The notes beneath the pieces are model-generated. The model searched no databases and was not told the DNA's origin. It saw only the letters and a program-made list of their open reading frames with translations. The position numbers were made by a program, and so were the translations under genes. Of a stretch of DNA of 64,000 nucleotides, positions 33,901 through 45,200 are shown piece by piece; the stretch's first letter is position 1; each line of letters starts with the position of its first letter. The stretch is from NCBI RefSeq assembly GCF_000003195.3, contig NC_012872.2:62001-126000 (forward strand), given 5' to 3'. Origin of the DNA: Sorghum bicolor (Eukaryota > Streptophyta > Magnoliopsida > Poales > Poaceae).

Positions 33901-34313
33901 TAACCAGAGTAGCAATCTAGAAAGGAGAGGAGTTCGCATCCGGCCGTTGAGTCGACCACCTCGTCGATGCGAGGAAGACCAAAAGGATCTTTAGGACAGT
34001 GTTTGTTGAGATCGGTGTAATCAACGCACATTCTCCATTCATTATTCTTTTTGCGTACAAGAACCGGATTGGCGAGCCAATCGGGGTGATACACTTCTTT
34101 TATGAATCCGGCTGCTAGAAGCCGTGTTATTTCTGTCCTAATAGCCTCCTTTTTGTCACGAGCGAACCGTCGTAGTTTTTGCTTGATTGGTCTTGCGGTC
34201 TTCGAGACATTTAAGGAGTGCTCGATCAGGTTTCGTGGGACACCGGGCATGTCTGCGGGTTTCCATGCGAAAACGCTCACGTTGTCCCTTAGAAACCTGA
34301 CGAGCGCGTCTTC
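30926..34313 (-). pseudogene. Tat-type pol: reverse transcriptase, RNase H, integrase (broken)
   Basis: Read on the minus strand from 34313: reverse transcriptase with LVRKKNNEWRMCVDYTDLNK, FLDCYSGYHQI and active site YVDD (about 33720); RNase H with FFDGSLNINGAGAG (about 32860), YVYGDSALVINQL and ADALSKL; integrase with a His-His-Cys-Cys zinc region (about 32050-32150), GLDMIGPF (first catalytic Asp) and TDLGTQFTG (second), then HPRANGQVERANG. An amber codon separates protease from pol (34314-34316). A second amber at 32046-32048 replaces the residue after HCEGC. A 185-bp piece of the element's own LTR sits between EKAVEFL and DQIIHRF. The product cannot be made intact. Confidence 0.9.
31651..31835 (-). 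repeat. Partial LTR (R-U5-like) inside the integrase region
   Basis: These 185 bases equal the first 185 plus-strand bases of the LTR (TGTCGACGAAAGCTGG to GATTTGTGTTGAG) with one change seen (GTAGAAGG for GTAGACGG). In element sense this is the downstream LTR end. It is preceded on the plus strand by GCCAC, the base order at the LTR/primer-site junction. CCACTGTCGAC occurs twice around it (31630-31640 and 31648-31658). Confidence 0.85.
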
Positions 34314-37300
34314 CTATTTTGGATCCAGGTTAGCCCCGATGAGGGCTGTCTTCTCGGGGTTGCCTTCGACCAGCTGCACTTCTTTGTACTCCTTGGATTT
34401 CGAGTTCTTTCTGGCTGTCTCCTGCTCAGGTAATCGGAGCTGGTCGGGAGGCAGCTGTGCGGCTTGGTTTGCTGTTTCCGCCATGCGGATTGAGAGGTCG
34501 ATTGCCTCGGTGATCTTGAAGCTTTCTTCTTCGCAGGTGTACGCAGTGTAGACGTTGCCTCTGACGGTTAGGACACCCTTCTCCGTGGGCATCTTAAGGA
34601 CTAGGTATGAGTAGTGCGGGACTGCCATGAACTTTGTCAGCGATGGGCGGCCCAGTATGGCGTGATAGGTCCCGTCGAAATCCGCGACTACGAAATTGAT
34701 GAACTCCGTCCGGAAGTGATCGGGTGTGCCGAATTGGACAGGCAATGTTATCTGTCCGAGGGGCACCGAACTTTGACCTGGCAAAACCCCCCAGAATTGG
34801 GCGTCGTAAGGTTTTAGTTGTGCCGGTGATATCTTGAGGGCGGGCAGGCTGTTGCGGAAGAGGATGTCGATGGAGCTTCCCCCGTCCACGAGCACGCGCT
34901 CGAATCTGATGCTGTTGATGCAGGGGTCAAGAATCAGTGGGAAACGACCCGGCTCTGGGATAGCAGCCCACTGGTCCTTCCTGCTGAACGAGATCTCCCT
35001 GTGGGACCACGTGGGAAATTTCGGATCTGCGATCAGCCCGTCCGTGCTGTCTATGTTGAGGCAGGCTCTCTTTAACAGCTTTCTTTCTCGCTTGGACTCA
35101 GTGGAGACCTTGCCTCCGAAAATGGAGTGGACCACGTCAGTGGGGCTGACGTATTGGTGTCGGGGGTCCCTATCTTGGTCCTCATCCTCATCTTCGTGGT
35201 CGTGCCCGTCGCGCTTGTTATTTTTCTTGGCGGAGTCGTCTTGGGCGGCCCGCCGTGTATAGATACTTTTGAGGACGCGGCACTCTTCCATGGTATGATT
35301 GGACTTTGGGTGTAGTTGGCATGGTCCCTTCAACGTTTTGTTGTAGTCTTCTTGGTAGTCCCGTCGTCCATTGGGACGTTTGACCGTATTTACTTCGTGG
35401 TCGTAGTCGCGGGGGCGTTTTCCTCTGAAGTCGTCGCGCCGCCGATCCCAACCCTCTCGATGATCGCGGTTGTCGGAGCGGCGGTGATTTCTGCTGTCGT
35501 AGCGACCACGACCGTCATCTCGCCGGGGAGGCTGGTCGGGACCTCTCGCATCGTCTCGGATTAGTTTTTCTGCGTCGTCGGCATCGGCGTAATTTTTAGC
35601 CGTGGCGAGGAGCTCTGCTACCGTTGTTGGACGTTTACGCAACAGCTTGTTCCTCAGCGCTTCGTGGAATCGCAGGCCCTTGATGAAGGCTGAGATGGCC
35701 TCGTCATGAGAAATCTTCGGGATTTTGAGGCGCATATCCGAGAATCGTCGGATGTAATCGCGCAGAGGTTCGTTCCTCCTGTCCCTTATCCTTTCAAGGT
35801 CATACTTGTTTCCAGGCTGCTCGCATGTGGCGATGAAGTTGTCGATGAAAGCCTGGCGCAGCTCTTCCCAAGAGTCGAAGGAGTCCTCGGGCAAGCCGAG
35901 AAGCCACTGATGACCAGCCTGGTCGAGGACTACGGGGAAGTAGTTGGCCATGACGTGCTCATCCCCTGCCGCTGATCGGACGGCGATTTCATAGAGGGTG
36001 ATCCAGTTCTCTGGATTTTCCTTGCCGTCGTATTTTTTAAGTTTTTCGAGCTTGAAATTGCGGGGCCACACGACCTGGCGGAGGTGTGAGGAGAACTGTC
36101 TTAGGCCCGGAGGACCGTGCGTTGCATCGTACTCGATGCGGCGCAGGTTTTCGTGGACTGCTCTCTCTGCGGCGCGCCTGTTGATGCGGTCCCGGGCATC
36201 TTTGGGAGGGATGTTGTGGCGGAGATCCCTGTGTTGATCTTCTTCTTGGCCGCGTGCGCGGTTCTGCTGGCGGCGGCCATCGGCGTCCCGACCACCATCG
36301 TCGCGCCGTGAGTCCCCTCGACGGTTGTCGGGGGAGCGGCTGCGGTGACGCCTGCTGGGTGAGGCCCGGCTACGATTAGTCTGGTCGGAGGCGGCTCCCG
36401 TATAAGAGACGTCCTGGACTCTCTTGAGCAGAGTGGCTGTCTGTCCCATTGCGGCGATCAGGTGTGCTCGGATGCTGGTCCGGACTCCCTGGCATTCGGG
36501 GGTATCAGGAAGCCGATCTAGGTTAGCCATGGCAACAGCCACGTTGGCGCTTGGCGTTTTGTAGACTGGCTGGTCCCCGACCATGTCAAAGGCATCGTTG
36601 AGATTATTTGGTGGCATTTGTTGTTGCTCGTCTGCACGTCGTCGGGCGCGCTCGGCGTTACGCTGTTCGCGGAGTTGCCTCTGGTCATCTGTTTCTCCAT
36701 CAACGTCCGGTTCGTCGGCGCTGACATTAAACACAATATCCCCTCGCCGGGGGGGGGGGGAAATATCGGGAATCGGTCGAAACCCGGAGGGTGTGAAGGA
36801 AAATCCAGGTCGTAGTCCTCGTCTTCGGTGTTTATAACCTCGGTGGGAACGGAGCCGGTGCTTGAGTTGGTGCTGGAGACCTGGCCGTCCCGTATTTCTC
36901 GGATTGTCACCATGTTGACGTGGTGACGATTGTTCCTTGTCGGCGACCAACCCGCCTTGCTGAAAACGGATTGGGTGTGCCGTGAGTAAACAGAGGCCGA
37001 GTTGTTCAGGCCGCAAGGATAGTCTTCCTTCCTGAGCTCGACGGATCGTCCTGAGGGGGTTGAGGTTATCGTCAAAGACGTTCCCAGCCGTTCGTGTGTG
37101 GCGACACGAGTTGGCCGGCGGGATTTGAAAAAATCCGGTGGAGCAGCTTGGTCGGGCCGACGCAGAACCCCATCTATGAGTTGGGAAACTTCGAGTAGCT
37201 TGGAGTCAACGCGATCGGGTGCTCGGAGAAGGTCCGAGCAGTCGATCGCCTTTCCCTTGTAGGGTGGGATCGGTAGTCGGGTGCTTGGTGCCGTCGTGCG

Positions 37301-37450
37301 CGTGGTCGGAGACAGCGTGATCTCAGATTGGATCTGGGTCTCTTTCGAAACCATGGTCGCGAAGCCGCCGCTGCACGTCGTCCACGTGATCTGGCCGACG
37401 GTGAACGTGAGGCCTTCGGGCACGGTCGCGGAAGCTGGGATCGTGACCAT
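34314..37450 (-). pseudogene. Tat-type gag and protease (frameshifted)
   Basis: The likely start is the ATG at 37450 (MVTIPAS), 31 bp downstream of the primer site. The frame runs to a run of 12 C (36749-36760, minus strand), where it shifts into the long frame ending at 34314. That frame has an Arg/Asp-rich spacer, a retrotransposon gag domain (ENPENWITLYEIAV, SWEELRQAFIDNF, EPLRDYIRRFSDMRL), a zinc-knuckle-like CQLHPKSNHTMEEC and a protease with VLVDGGSSIDILF, whose Asp is the expected catalytic residue, and AILGRPSL. It ends in an amber codon before pol in the same frame. Confidence 0.88.
36749..36760. other. 12-base G/C homopolymer at the gag frameshift
   Basis: A run of 12 G on the plus strand coincides exactly with the change of frame within gag. 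Either a slippage mutation or a sequencing error at a homopolymer would produce this. Confidence 0.85.
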
Positions 37451-37480
37451 CTTGTTCGCCGGAAAAGTTGCACGCACACC

Positions 37481-37497
37481 CCCTACCTGGCGCGCCA
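37481..37497 (-). other. Primer binding site of the Tat-type element
   Basis: Immediately inside the 5' LTR the minus strand reads TGGCGCGCCAGGTAGGG, beginning with the TGG expected of a tRNA 3'-end complement. I could not assign the tRNA. Confidence 0.7.
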
Positions 37498-37498
37498 C

Positions 37499-37958
37499 TG
37501 TCGACGAAAGCTGGTCGGCAGTCTACCTTGGGGTATACCCACGGTAGTAGTTTATCGGTAGACGGTGCGCAAACTACGAACTCGATGGTGACGCAAGACA
37601 CGGACAAGCTTTTTATCCAGGTTCGGCCGCCGAGTTGGCGTAATACCTACGTCCTGCGTCTGGTTGTATTGATTTGTGTTGAGAGAATCGTATGTCCTAG
37701 GGGGGTCCCTTGCCCCTCCTTATATAGTCTGGAGGGCAGGGTTACAGATCTGGAAACTAATCCTAGTCGGTTACAATTGCCATGGATAATTCGATGTCAA
37801 TTCCTATTCTAACCGACTAGAATCCTGCTTGATCTCCACATCTTGTTTCCTTGCGCGAAACTCCAGGTTGTCGGATCAAGCCTTGAACTCGTCTCGTAAT
37901 GGACCAAGCCTCCTGGCCGAAGTCTAGCCGTAAGGGTATAGGGGTTTATACCCCCACA
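37499..37958 (-). repeat. 5' LTR of the Tat-type element
   Basis: 460 bp. On the minus strand a TATATAAGG box (about 37718-37726) lies 43 bases before the point that corresponds to the start of the LTR piece found in the integrase region, so that point is close to the expected transcription start. Confidence 0.9.
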
Positions 37959-39467
37959 TGCTCGCACTTGTGTCGGAAGTCCCGACGTACGTCGGAACTG
38001 ATGACATGTCGGAAGTGATGACGTATGTCAGAACTGATGACGCGTCAGAACTGATGACGTATGTCGGAACTGATGACGTTGTCTGGTTTTGTGCAGACTT
38101 CTGACTAAGGTGAACAGTGTTTTTAGTGTATGTCGGAAGTCCTGAGATCCACGTCGAAACTTCCGACGTAGATCTGAAGGGTTAGTTTTCAGCTTCTTGT
38201 ATAAATAGCTGTCTCCTCACTTCTAACCGTTGGCTCACTCTTCCACTCGACCAAACCTTCAGCCAAGACACCTCTCTAGCTCCCAAAAGCTCCTCTCTTC
38301 TATCCCCTTTGCTCCTAACTTCAAATGTTGCAAGGGATTGAGTGAGAGAAGGATTCTTGGTGAGAAAAACATCAAAGCAAAGCTTGAGCACTTGATTTCT
38401 TTATCAAGCCGGTTGGATTTGTGTTTGTTACTCTTGGAGCAAGGCTCGTAGCCGGCTAGGCGTTGCCCGTGGAGCTTCCAACTTATGTGGTAGCCCTGGG
38501 AGGTTTGTAATCACTCAAATCATCTAGTGAAATCACCCCTCATCTGAAGAGATTGCTCTCTTGACTTGAGAACGAGGATAGGGTTGAAAGAGACCCGAAA
38601 AGCCTGTGTGGCTTCCTCAACAATGTGGACATAGGCAAGCCTTGGTGGCAAGCTGAACCACGGGATAAATACCTTGTCGCTTTGTGTTCTTGCTATTTGT
38701 GTTGCTCTCTACTTGTTTATTTGTGATTCTAGGGTTTGGTCCCGATCTACTAATTGGTGGCTCTCTATGGTCAAGGAAGCACTTGGATAACTTCATCTTA
38801 CCACTAGGAAGTGGGGTTGTAAGTTATTGGCTTCACAAAGTTCATTTAAGCACTTGTAGTTCATTTCCCGTAGGCGTCGGAACTTCTGACAGTTTGCGTT
38901 GGAACTTCTGACGACGTCGGAAGTTCTGACCTAAACTATCATCAGTTCTGACAGTTGCTGACAAGTGACTTTGAGTTGTGTAGAAATTTTTAGATACGCC
39001 TATTCACCCCCCTCTCGGCGACATCAAGGTCCTTACAAGAGGGAGTGCGGCTCGGGCACGGGCGCTCCTCAAAACGGCCGAAGCGTGGGGCGTGGGGGGA
39101 GTCGTGGGAGCGGGGCGCGGCTCGGGAGGTTGCTGCGTGCGTGAGAGGAGGGAGCGGTTGCAAGAGGTGGAAGATGACAAGCGGACCAGAGAGAGGAAAG
39201 AGGGAGAGTGGTGGATTTCTTCTTTTTTTCAAACAAATTTTTAAAGCTTCTTTCAAATGGAATATGAATTCAAAACTCTTTTGCTAAAAAACACAGTTCA
39301 CAAAAAAATAAAATGCTACAACATGAATGCATCAATATGTTTCTAAACTTATATTAAATTTTAATTTCCCAAAATTTATTATTATTTTTCTATATTTAAT
39401 GCTCACAAAATTGACTAAAAAAATCAAATTCAACTATTTAAAAATAAGCAAATTTTAGGGTGTTACA

Positions 39468-39480
39468 ATTCTACCCCCTT
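39468..39480 (-). other. Polypurine tract of the outer gypsy element
   Basis: On the minus strand TAAGGGGGTAGAAT abuts the 3' LTR starting TGTAACACC, the expected priming site for plus-strand synthesis. Confidence 0.7.
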
Positions 39481-39713
39481 AAAATGAATCTCGTCCTCGA
39501 GATTCGGAAGAGGCTCAGATCCTCTAAGAGAAACTTAAAAATATCTTGATAACACTTTCAACTTCACCACTTGCATACCAAGCTTAAACACTTATACCTC
39601 AAGGTCACACCTCATGAACAAAATTTCCATTGAATAACTATTATTCATAATTGACCAAAGTCCATCTTGACTACTAATTTCTTTTAGCTTACAACTCCAA
39701 GAGACATGGAAAC

Positions 39714-40388
39714 TTAATATGCATTTGCCTCCCCAGGTAGGAGTGGACCACCATGATACTCAATTCTCTTCCCTGACGGTGCTGTTAAGAGCATTTTGTA
39801 CTGGGTACCATAGATCACTCCTTTGTGTGCACACAACCATCCATTACCAAGGACCAAGGGAATACCAAGTGACTCTAGCACAATGAGGTTTACAGTGAAG
39901 TTTTCCTTGTTTATGACCAGATTGATATTTGAGCACACCTGATCTGCTTGTATTTCTCCCACTGGGGTTTGAACTAACAAAGGCTTCCTCGTTGGGCTCT
40001 TCACCCTCTCGATTGTCTTCACGAGGTCGGTGGAAATGAAAGAATGCGAAGCACTTGGGTCAAACAGAGCAAAAACTAGCACTGAGTCTACTTGAATATA
40101 GCCACCAACCACTTTGGTAGCTCCATAAATGTTATGGCTATCCACATTGCTCAGTCTTCCATTGATATAGTCTTGTTGCACCATACTTCCTTGAGTAGGC
40201 TTCTTACGGCTTTTCCTTTTTCTCTTTCGCCGTTGTGGATTCTGATTTGATTCACTTCCAACTTGCTCTTCAGTATCATTATTTTGACAGTACTCAGTTT
40301 CGTCATACTCATTACATCCTTCAAGGGTAAGATCATCATTCTCTTCCCACGTATCAGTATGAGGCATCATATAGGGCTCCTGATCCAT
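39714..40388 (-). pseudogene. Aspartic protease remnant (RVP_2-like) of the outer gypsy element
   Basis: The 224-residue frame contains an Asp- and Lys-rich N-terminus and a gypsy protease fold: VLVFALFDPSASHSFIS, where DPSA replaces the catalytic DSGA, then VNLIVLESLGIPLVLGNGWL, where GNGWL replaces GMDWL. The altered flap and active site suggest it is inactive. No reverse transcriptase follows; the polypurine tract is 230 bp downstream. Confidence 0.75.
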
Positions 40389-41316
40389 GAGATACTACAC
40401 TCCCTATCATCAAGTGACCAACGTCAATAACACGAGAAGGAGAGATGATCATAATCATAGAATATCTCAAGAGACATCCCTCTCTTCAAGATAAAATGAG
40501 AATGCATCTTCCAGTGATATCAAAGTACTACCCCCCTTAAGAAAAGGTCGACTAGGAGGCACAATGAAGGTAGCTTGCACTTTTTCTTGACAATTTATCT
40601 TGCATTGAGACCTTTTTGACATCCCAAGGAACTTATGTGCCAGGATGAAACATATATCCTGAAATTTCCTCGCGGTATGGAAATCACCAGTGCAGTAAAA
40701 TAGATATAACTCTTGTTCTGTTAATCCAATAGGGTTGTAGCTTATACCGTTAGAAAGCTTAGCAACTTATCTAAAACTTTGCTATAGAACACTTTTCCAA
40801 GTTCTACAGTTACATTTGCCTAAAACAGTAATCAATCAAAACTGGTCACATTCTTGACAGCACCACTATATCATCTTGTGATTTTTATAACTCCAATACC
40901 AGAATAGCTATGGGGTGATTCTTTAGGAGAGAAAGATATTGAAGTCTACTATCATCCAAAATTTCCTCATGATTTTTGGTCATCCGAGACGAAAGATATG
41001 AACTGATAAAGAAGTGATACTCCAGAAAGGCAGGATAAGGTAACAAGAGAAAAACCAAAACCCAACTATTTATGTCATTAATCCTTATGCCTTAGACATA
41101 TAAACTAAATGAAATTGTGAAGAAACTCACAAGATCATTACACTCATTACAAAGATCCAAATCAAACATAAACATAAAGACAATTCAACCAAGCAGTAAA
41201 GGTTCACAAGGCACAAAAACTCGACTTTCGCTACTAGCGTTTTTATTACACAAGGGCACAAACTCCTATATCTTAAACTCAGTGTGGCTTCTTTCATGAT
41301 GCATCTATTGATTCCT
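40389..41316. other. Non-coding internal sequence of the outer gypsy element
   Basis: AT-rich with multiple stops in all frames; it probably marks the deleted or decayed region between gag and protease. Confidence 0.5.
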
Positions 41317-41868
41317 CTATGGACAAGAGTTTACATAGTGTCCTTCCTGTCGGTAGTGATAACACTTTTTCTTAGCTGGATCCTTCGTGATATCATTTTC
41401 CACTGAGGTGTTGCTCGGTGTGTTATCAGCTCGCTGACTCTGAAGGTTTGTCTCTGGCTGGCTAACTTTCTTCCTTACTTCGTTGATCCTAAGAGGTTGA
41501 AACTCTTTATAAGTGATGGTCCATCCATCTATGTATACCTCATGAGGAGTGGGGTTAGCTTGAGAAATTTGTTCATCTCCAAGGTTTGGATTTTCATGGC
41601 TAGAGTTCAAAGCTAAATGTGAAAACTTAGGATTTGAATGTTGTTCACTTTCCAATGCTGGCTCTAGTGATTTTGCCTTCCTCTTATTATCCTCATTAGT
41701 CACACAATTTGGTTTTACCTTAACTTCCTTTTTAGATGACCTGTTCCGAAGACAAGGAAGACCATAATGCCTACAACAATGGCATTGATCCTGATATCCC
41801 GATGCACTACTACCAACACCTCCATGGGTTCTCATATTTTTCCAAGCTTCTGCTACTTGTCTCTTCAC
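41317..41868 (-). pseudogene. Gag C-terminal remnant with altered zinc knuckle
   Basis: The 183-residue Lys/Ser/Asn-rich frame ends CYHYRQEGHYVNSCP. This is the gypsy zinc knuckle C-X2-C-X4-H-X4-C with the second Cys replaced by Tyr. The upstream gag core is not recognisable. Confidence 0.65.
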
Positions 41869-42203
41869 TGGTCCGGAGATGCACTACTGAGAGTTCCCAT
41901 TCTGAGTCATTCCTTCCACTACTTGCTTTTGCATGGCTAGAAGCTTCTCGTGTCGAATGCTTTTACGAGTGGCATATCTGAGTCCTTTTGTTCATTCATG
42001 CCAAAGGTCTCCTCGTTATGAGCCATCTAAATAGACAAGGTGGATGGATTTAGAATAGGGACAAAGTTTTATAATAGAATAGGGCAGAGGTAAGCATAAT
42101 TTTTAGCAATTATCAAGGCTAAGGTGAAAGCAAGAAGTAAGCAGAGATAGAAGCATGCTAAAACGTCCGGTTCTAACTAGGCTTGCGTCCCACAGTCAGC
42201 ATT

Positions 42204-42215
42204 GCTTTGATACCA
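42204..42215 (-). other. Primer binding site of the outer gypsy element
   Basis: The minus strand reads TGGTATCAAAGC three bases inside the 5' LTR, one base different from the TGGTATCAGAGC complementary to plant initiator tRNA-Met. Confidence 0.75.
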
Positions 42216-42218
42216 CTT

Positions 42219-45200
42219 TGTAACACCCGATTTTAAGAATAAAATCAAATATGCACCATGTGTGAGTTTTAGAAGACAAACCTCACATATAGCTACAAAT
42301 AAGGGGTAATATCAAATGACAATGCATAAATTATATAACGTAGATAATAAATCAGAAACAACCTTAGGCAGCAAACCATGAAAGATAATTCCAAACTTCG
42401 GGTGTTAACTTCACTCTACAGGATCCAACTGACTGATTGATCACAAGCCCAAAACTTCTCCTGAGGGGTGGAGGAGATAGCAAGAGTGAGTCCACGACAA
42501 ACTCCACAAGTATGGCAACTAGGTAGTATAGATCCCACGGTCTCATGATCAATGTGACATAAATAATATAGAGCATTAAACAATAAACATGAGCATATTT
42601 ACGCAACAAGATTCATCACCCTTAATGTAAGAATCCCAAGGCCACTCGTGTCCGTGAGCATGGCTAGTATACCAGTTTATTAAACACTCTGCAGAGGTCG
42701 TACATCTTTACCCATAAGTCATGATTTACCCTTTTGCTCGAGGTAGCTAACCTCTTAACCCCCTTCCAAGGGAGGCTGGCAAGGATCACTATGAAGTCTT
42801 TCAAAGGTTCGTCTAACAAGTTAGGGCCGCTTGGTTTCGGTAGTCAGTCCGTGTGATTCTACCCCGCAGGGAATCCACGGTCTGCTATCCCCCATTTGTG
42901 CCACACGGGTAACCTCTAACCAGCTAGAAAAATACTCATACTTGACTAAAGCCAGAGCCATCATAGCCCTCATGGTTGCACTTTCATCCCGGTTATCACT
43001 TACGAATAAATCCTCAAGTTGCTAAAAAGTCATTATTATCATTTGTTGCTTTATATTAATCTAGTCACAAGATCATAGTCATAGAATTAAAACCCAAATG
43101 CTATACTTGCCTTGATCCAATTGCTCCTGCTGGTCCTGCTGATCTTACTTGCTTCCAAGGCTCTGATCTTGATCACCCAAGTAATGCCCACTGACTAATC
43201 TCAATCATCGATCATCAACACACAAACAATCGGAGACAGACATACACGAAGCAAACAAGATTACAATTAGAACAGTACACCAGCAGTAAATAAATGTAAA
43301 TAAAAGTTCTCCAAAATCATCTACCCGCTGCTACGATCACGTCAACGAGAAATTTACAGAAAACGGAGTTACGACGCGAAATCTACGCATTAAACGGGAC
43401 TGCAAAGGCTATCTACGGACTTGTAATTATCTAGGAAACCTAACAGTGTGAACCTAGACAACAATGGTACCAACGTGAAGCTTATGAAATTATGAAACTA
43501 ACGCAACTTGAACGGATCGAATCGGAGCTAAAACGGAGAAGATATGAATTTTTCTAAGATTTTCTTTAGAAAAGTAATTAATTAAATAGGGTCACGAAAT
43601 TAAAAAGTTTCAAATTGGTAAAACAGTTAGACTAACATTTAGATCTCGCAAATACGAACCTAACGCAAGTTGAACGGGTCAAATCGGAGTTAAAACAAAT
43701 ATTTTATGGCCAAAACAACCTCGCCGGAGCAAATGAATCGGGAGCTACGATGCACGGTTTTCGATTCCATTTGAACCGGGAGAAATAGGAGACCGTCGCG
43801 AGTCCGCCCATGCCCTCAGTGTGGCTGGGGGTGCACCTGTGCAGGGCGTGCCATGGTGAAAGCCCAAGTTTGGTTTTGGTAATTAATGACACCAAGTTGC
43901 TAATGCCTCTTGTTTAAGTGACTTGAGTTAGGCATAGCAACACATGTGATGAAGGAGCATGGTGGCATGGAAAGGTGGCCACACGATCACAAAGGGATGA
44001 AGCATGAAGTGGAGATCATGGTGATAGACGAGGAGCAAAGTTATCAAGGCAAAGGTATAAACATAGGGTTTTACTTTTGCCGGTCTAAGATGAGTAGAGA
44101 AGTGATTGACCGGGTTTAGGATAGATAGCCGACTATCAAGAGGGGAAATCACGGTCATCTCTCGAATCAAGTGCTACTAGGTCCATATCTTGAGCATATG
44201 CATTAGGATCAAGTAAAGTGCTAACTTAACTCCTTTGGTGAAAATATTTGTGAAAAGCTAACACACTTGCACTTTGGTGGTGGACACTTGTTGGTGTTAG
44301 CACTTTTGCAAAGGAGGTGGTTTTCCTAGGGTTGAGAGGGGTGTGGGTTCCTCTCATTCGGCGCTTTTGAGAAAAATAAGTGTATATTTTCTATTGCGCC
44401 GGTGGGAAATTTAGAGAAGTCGCGGGAGTGTTTTCTCAGTGAGAAACACTCACCGGACGCTGAGTGCGGAGGCACCGGACGCTGGCCTCAGCGTCCGGTG
44501 AGCTTGACCCTGCTAGGGTTAAGCACCGGACGCACTCTGATGAGCACCGGACCGTCCGGTGCCTAGCGTCTGGTGAGGTCGCGAGTTTGACAAACTCTCT
44601 GCGCACGAGTCCGGTGAGCACCGGACCGTCCGGTGCCCATCGTCCGGTGTGTTGCGGGTAGCCGTTAGAAACTGACACGCGAAATCGAGGAAGGACACGT
44701 GGCCAACTCTAGTGCACCGGACGCAGGGTGTCGAGCGTCCGGTGCTCACTTAGTAGCGTCCGGTGCCCCCGCAGCCAACGGCTAGTTTTCTTGAGGGGCT
44801 TATAAATAGAAGGTGGCCGGCTTTGGGAGGTCAACTCTTGCACATTTGATTACTTGAGACATACATTGAGCTAGAGAATACTCCCTCCACTCATCTCCTT
44901 GCTAGATTGCTCATCCTAGTGAGATTGAGTGAGATTCAAGTGCATTGCTTTGAGAGTTGCATTTAGTGGCACTTGATTCTTGAGTTTGCTGCGGATTTCT
45001 TGTTACTCTTGGGTGTTTCCCGACGCCCTAGACGGCTTGGAGCAGCGGTGGTGTTGAGCTCGTGATTGGAGATTGTTTCGAGCCTCACCAAGTGATTTGT
45101 GAGGGGTTCTTGAGCGTTCCCCGCGGGAGATCGCAATTGGCTACTCTAGTGGATTGCTCGTGGCTTGGAGGATCCCCATCTTGTTAGTGGATGTGCGGCA

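Larger units (their letters stand above)
25863..37958 (-). mobile_element. Tat-lineage Ty3/gypsy retrotransposon with antisense gene
   Basis: This 12.1-kb element has 460-bp LTRs at 25863-26322 and 37499-37958 (TGTCGACG...CCCCCACA) and a 5-bp duplication TGCTC (25858-25862 and 37959-37963). Sense is minus: 5' LTR, primer site (37481-37497), gag-protease (37450-34314), pol with reverse transcriptase, RNase H and integrase (34313-30926), a long region with an antisense gene, and the 3' LTR. DGGSS in the protease, pol order RT-RNaseH-IN and a long non-pol region with an extra frame are features of the plant Tat group (Grande, Retand, Ogre relatives). The LTRs differ at one site (ACCGATC versus ACAGATC), so insertion is recent, yet gag-pol is broken. 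Confidence 0.9.
24153..39037 (+). mobile_element. Truncated SIRE/Maximus-like copia element with 3' LTR
   Basis: At 24872-24887 ACCAAAAAGGGGGAGAT is a polypurine tract leading directly into an LTR starting TGTAAGTGCATCTAGCCC (24888). That LTR ends CTATTCACCCCCCTCTC...CCTTACA at 39037, interrupted by the Tat-type element. Upstream, GCCAAAGGGGGAGAAAT (24431) is the purine-rich block usual in the 3' internal region of SIRE-type copia elements. No gag-pol or 5' LTR remains. The outer-LTR match stops at about 24152; how much of 24153-24360 is copia is uncertain. The flanking five bases (GAGAT, AGAGG) are not a duplication, consistent with loss of the 5' portion by deletion. Confidence 0.7.
22646..39467 (-). 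repeat. 3' LTR of the outer gypsy element, interrupted
   Basis: The LTR parts are 22646 to about 24152 and 39038-39467. They match the other LTR at 42219 to about 43722 and 46026-46457 with only scattered differences (for example CACACGATTTT versus CACCCGATTTT). About 515 bases present in the other LTR are missing here and replaced by the copia remnant, so a deletion accompanied or followed that insertion. Confidence 0.8.

Noticed and set aside
39038..39256. GC-rich frame repeated at 46026-46221
   Set aside because: It is part of the long outer LTR present in both copies; no coding evidence.
41136..41200. A- and C-rich stretch considered as a tRNA or small RNA
   Set aside because: No cloverleaf or A/B box pattern could be drawn.
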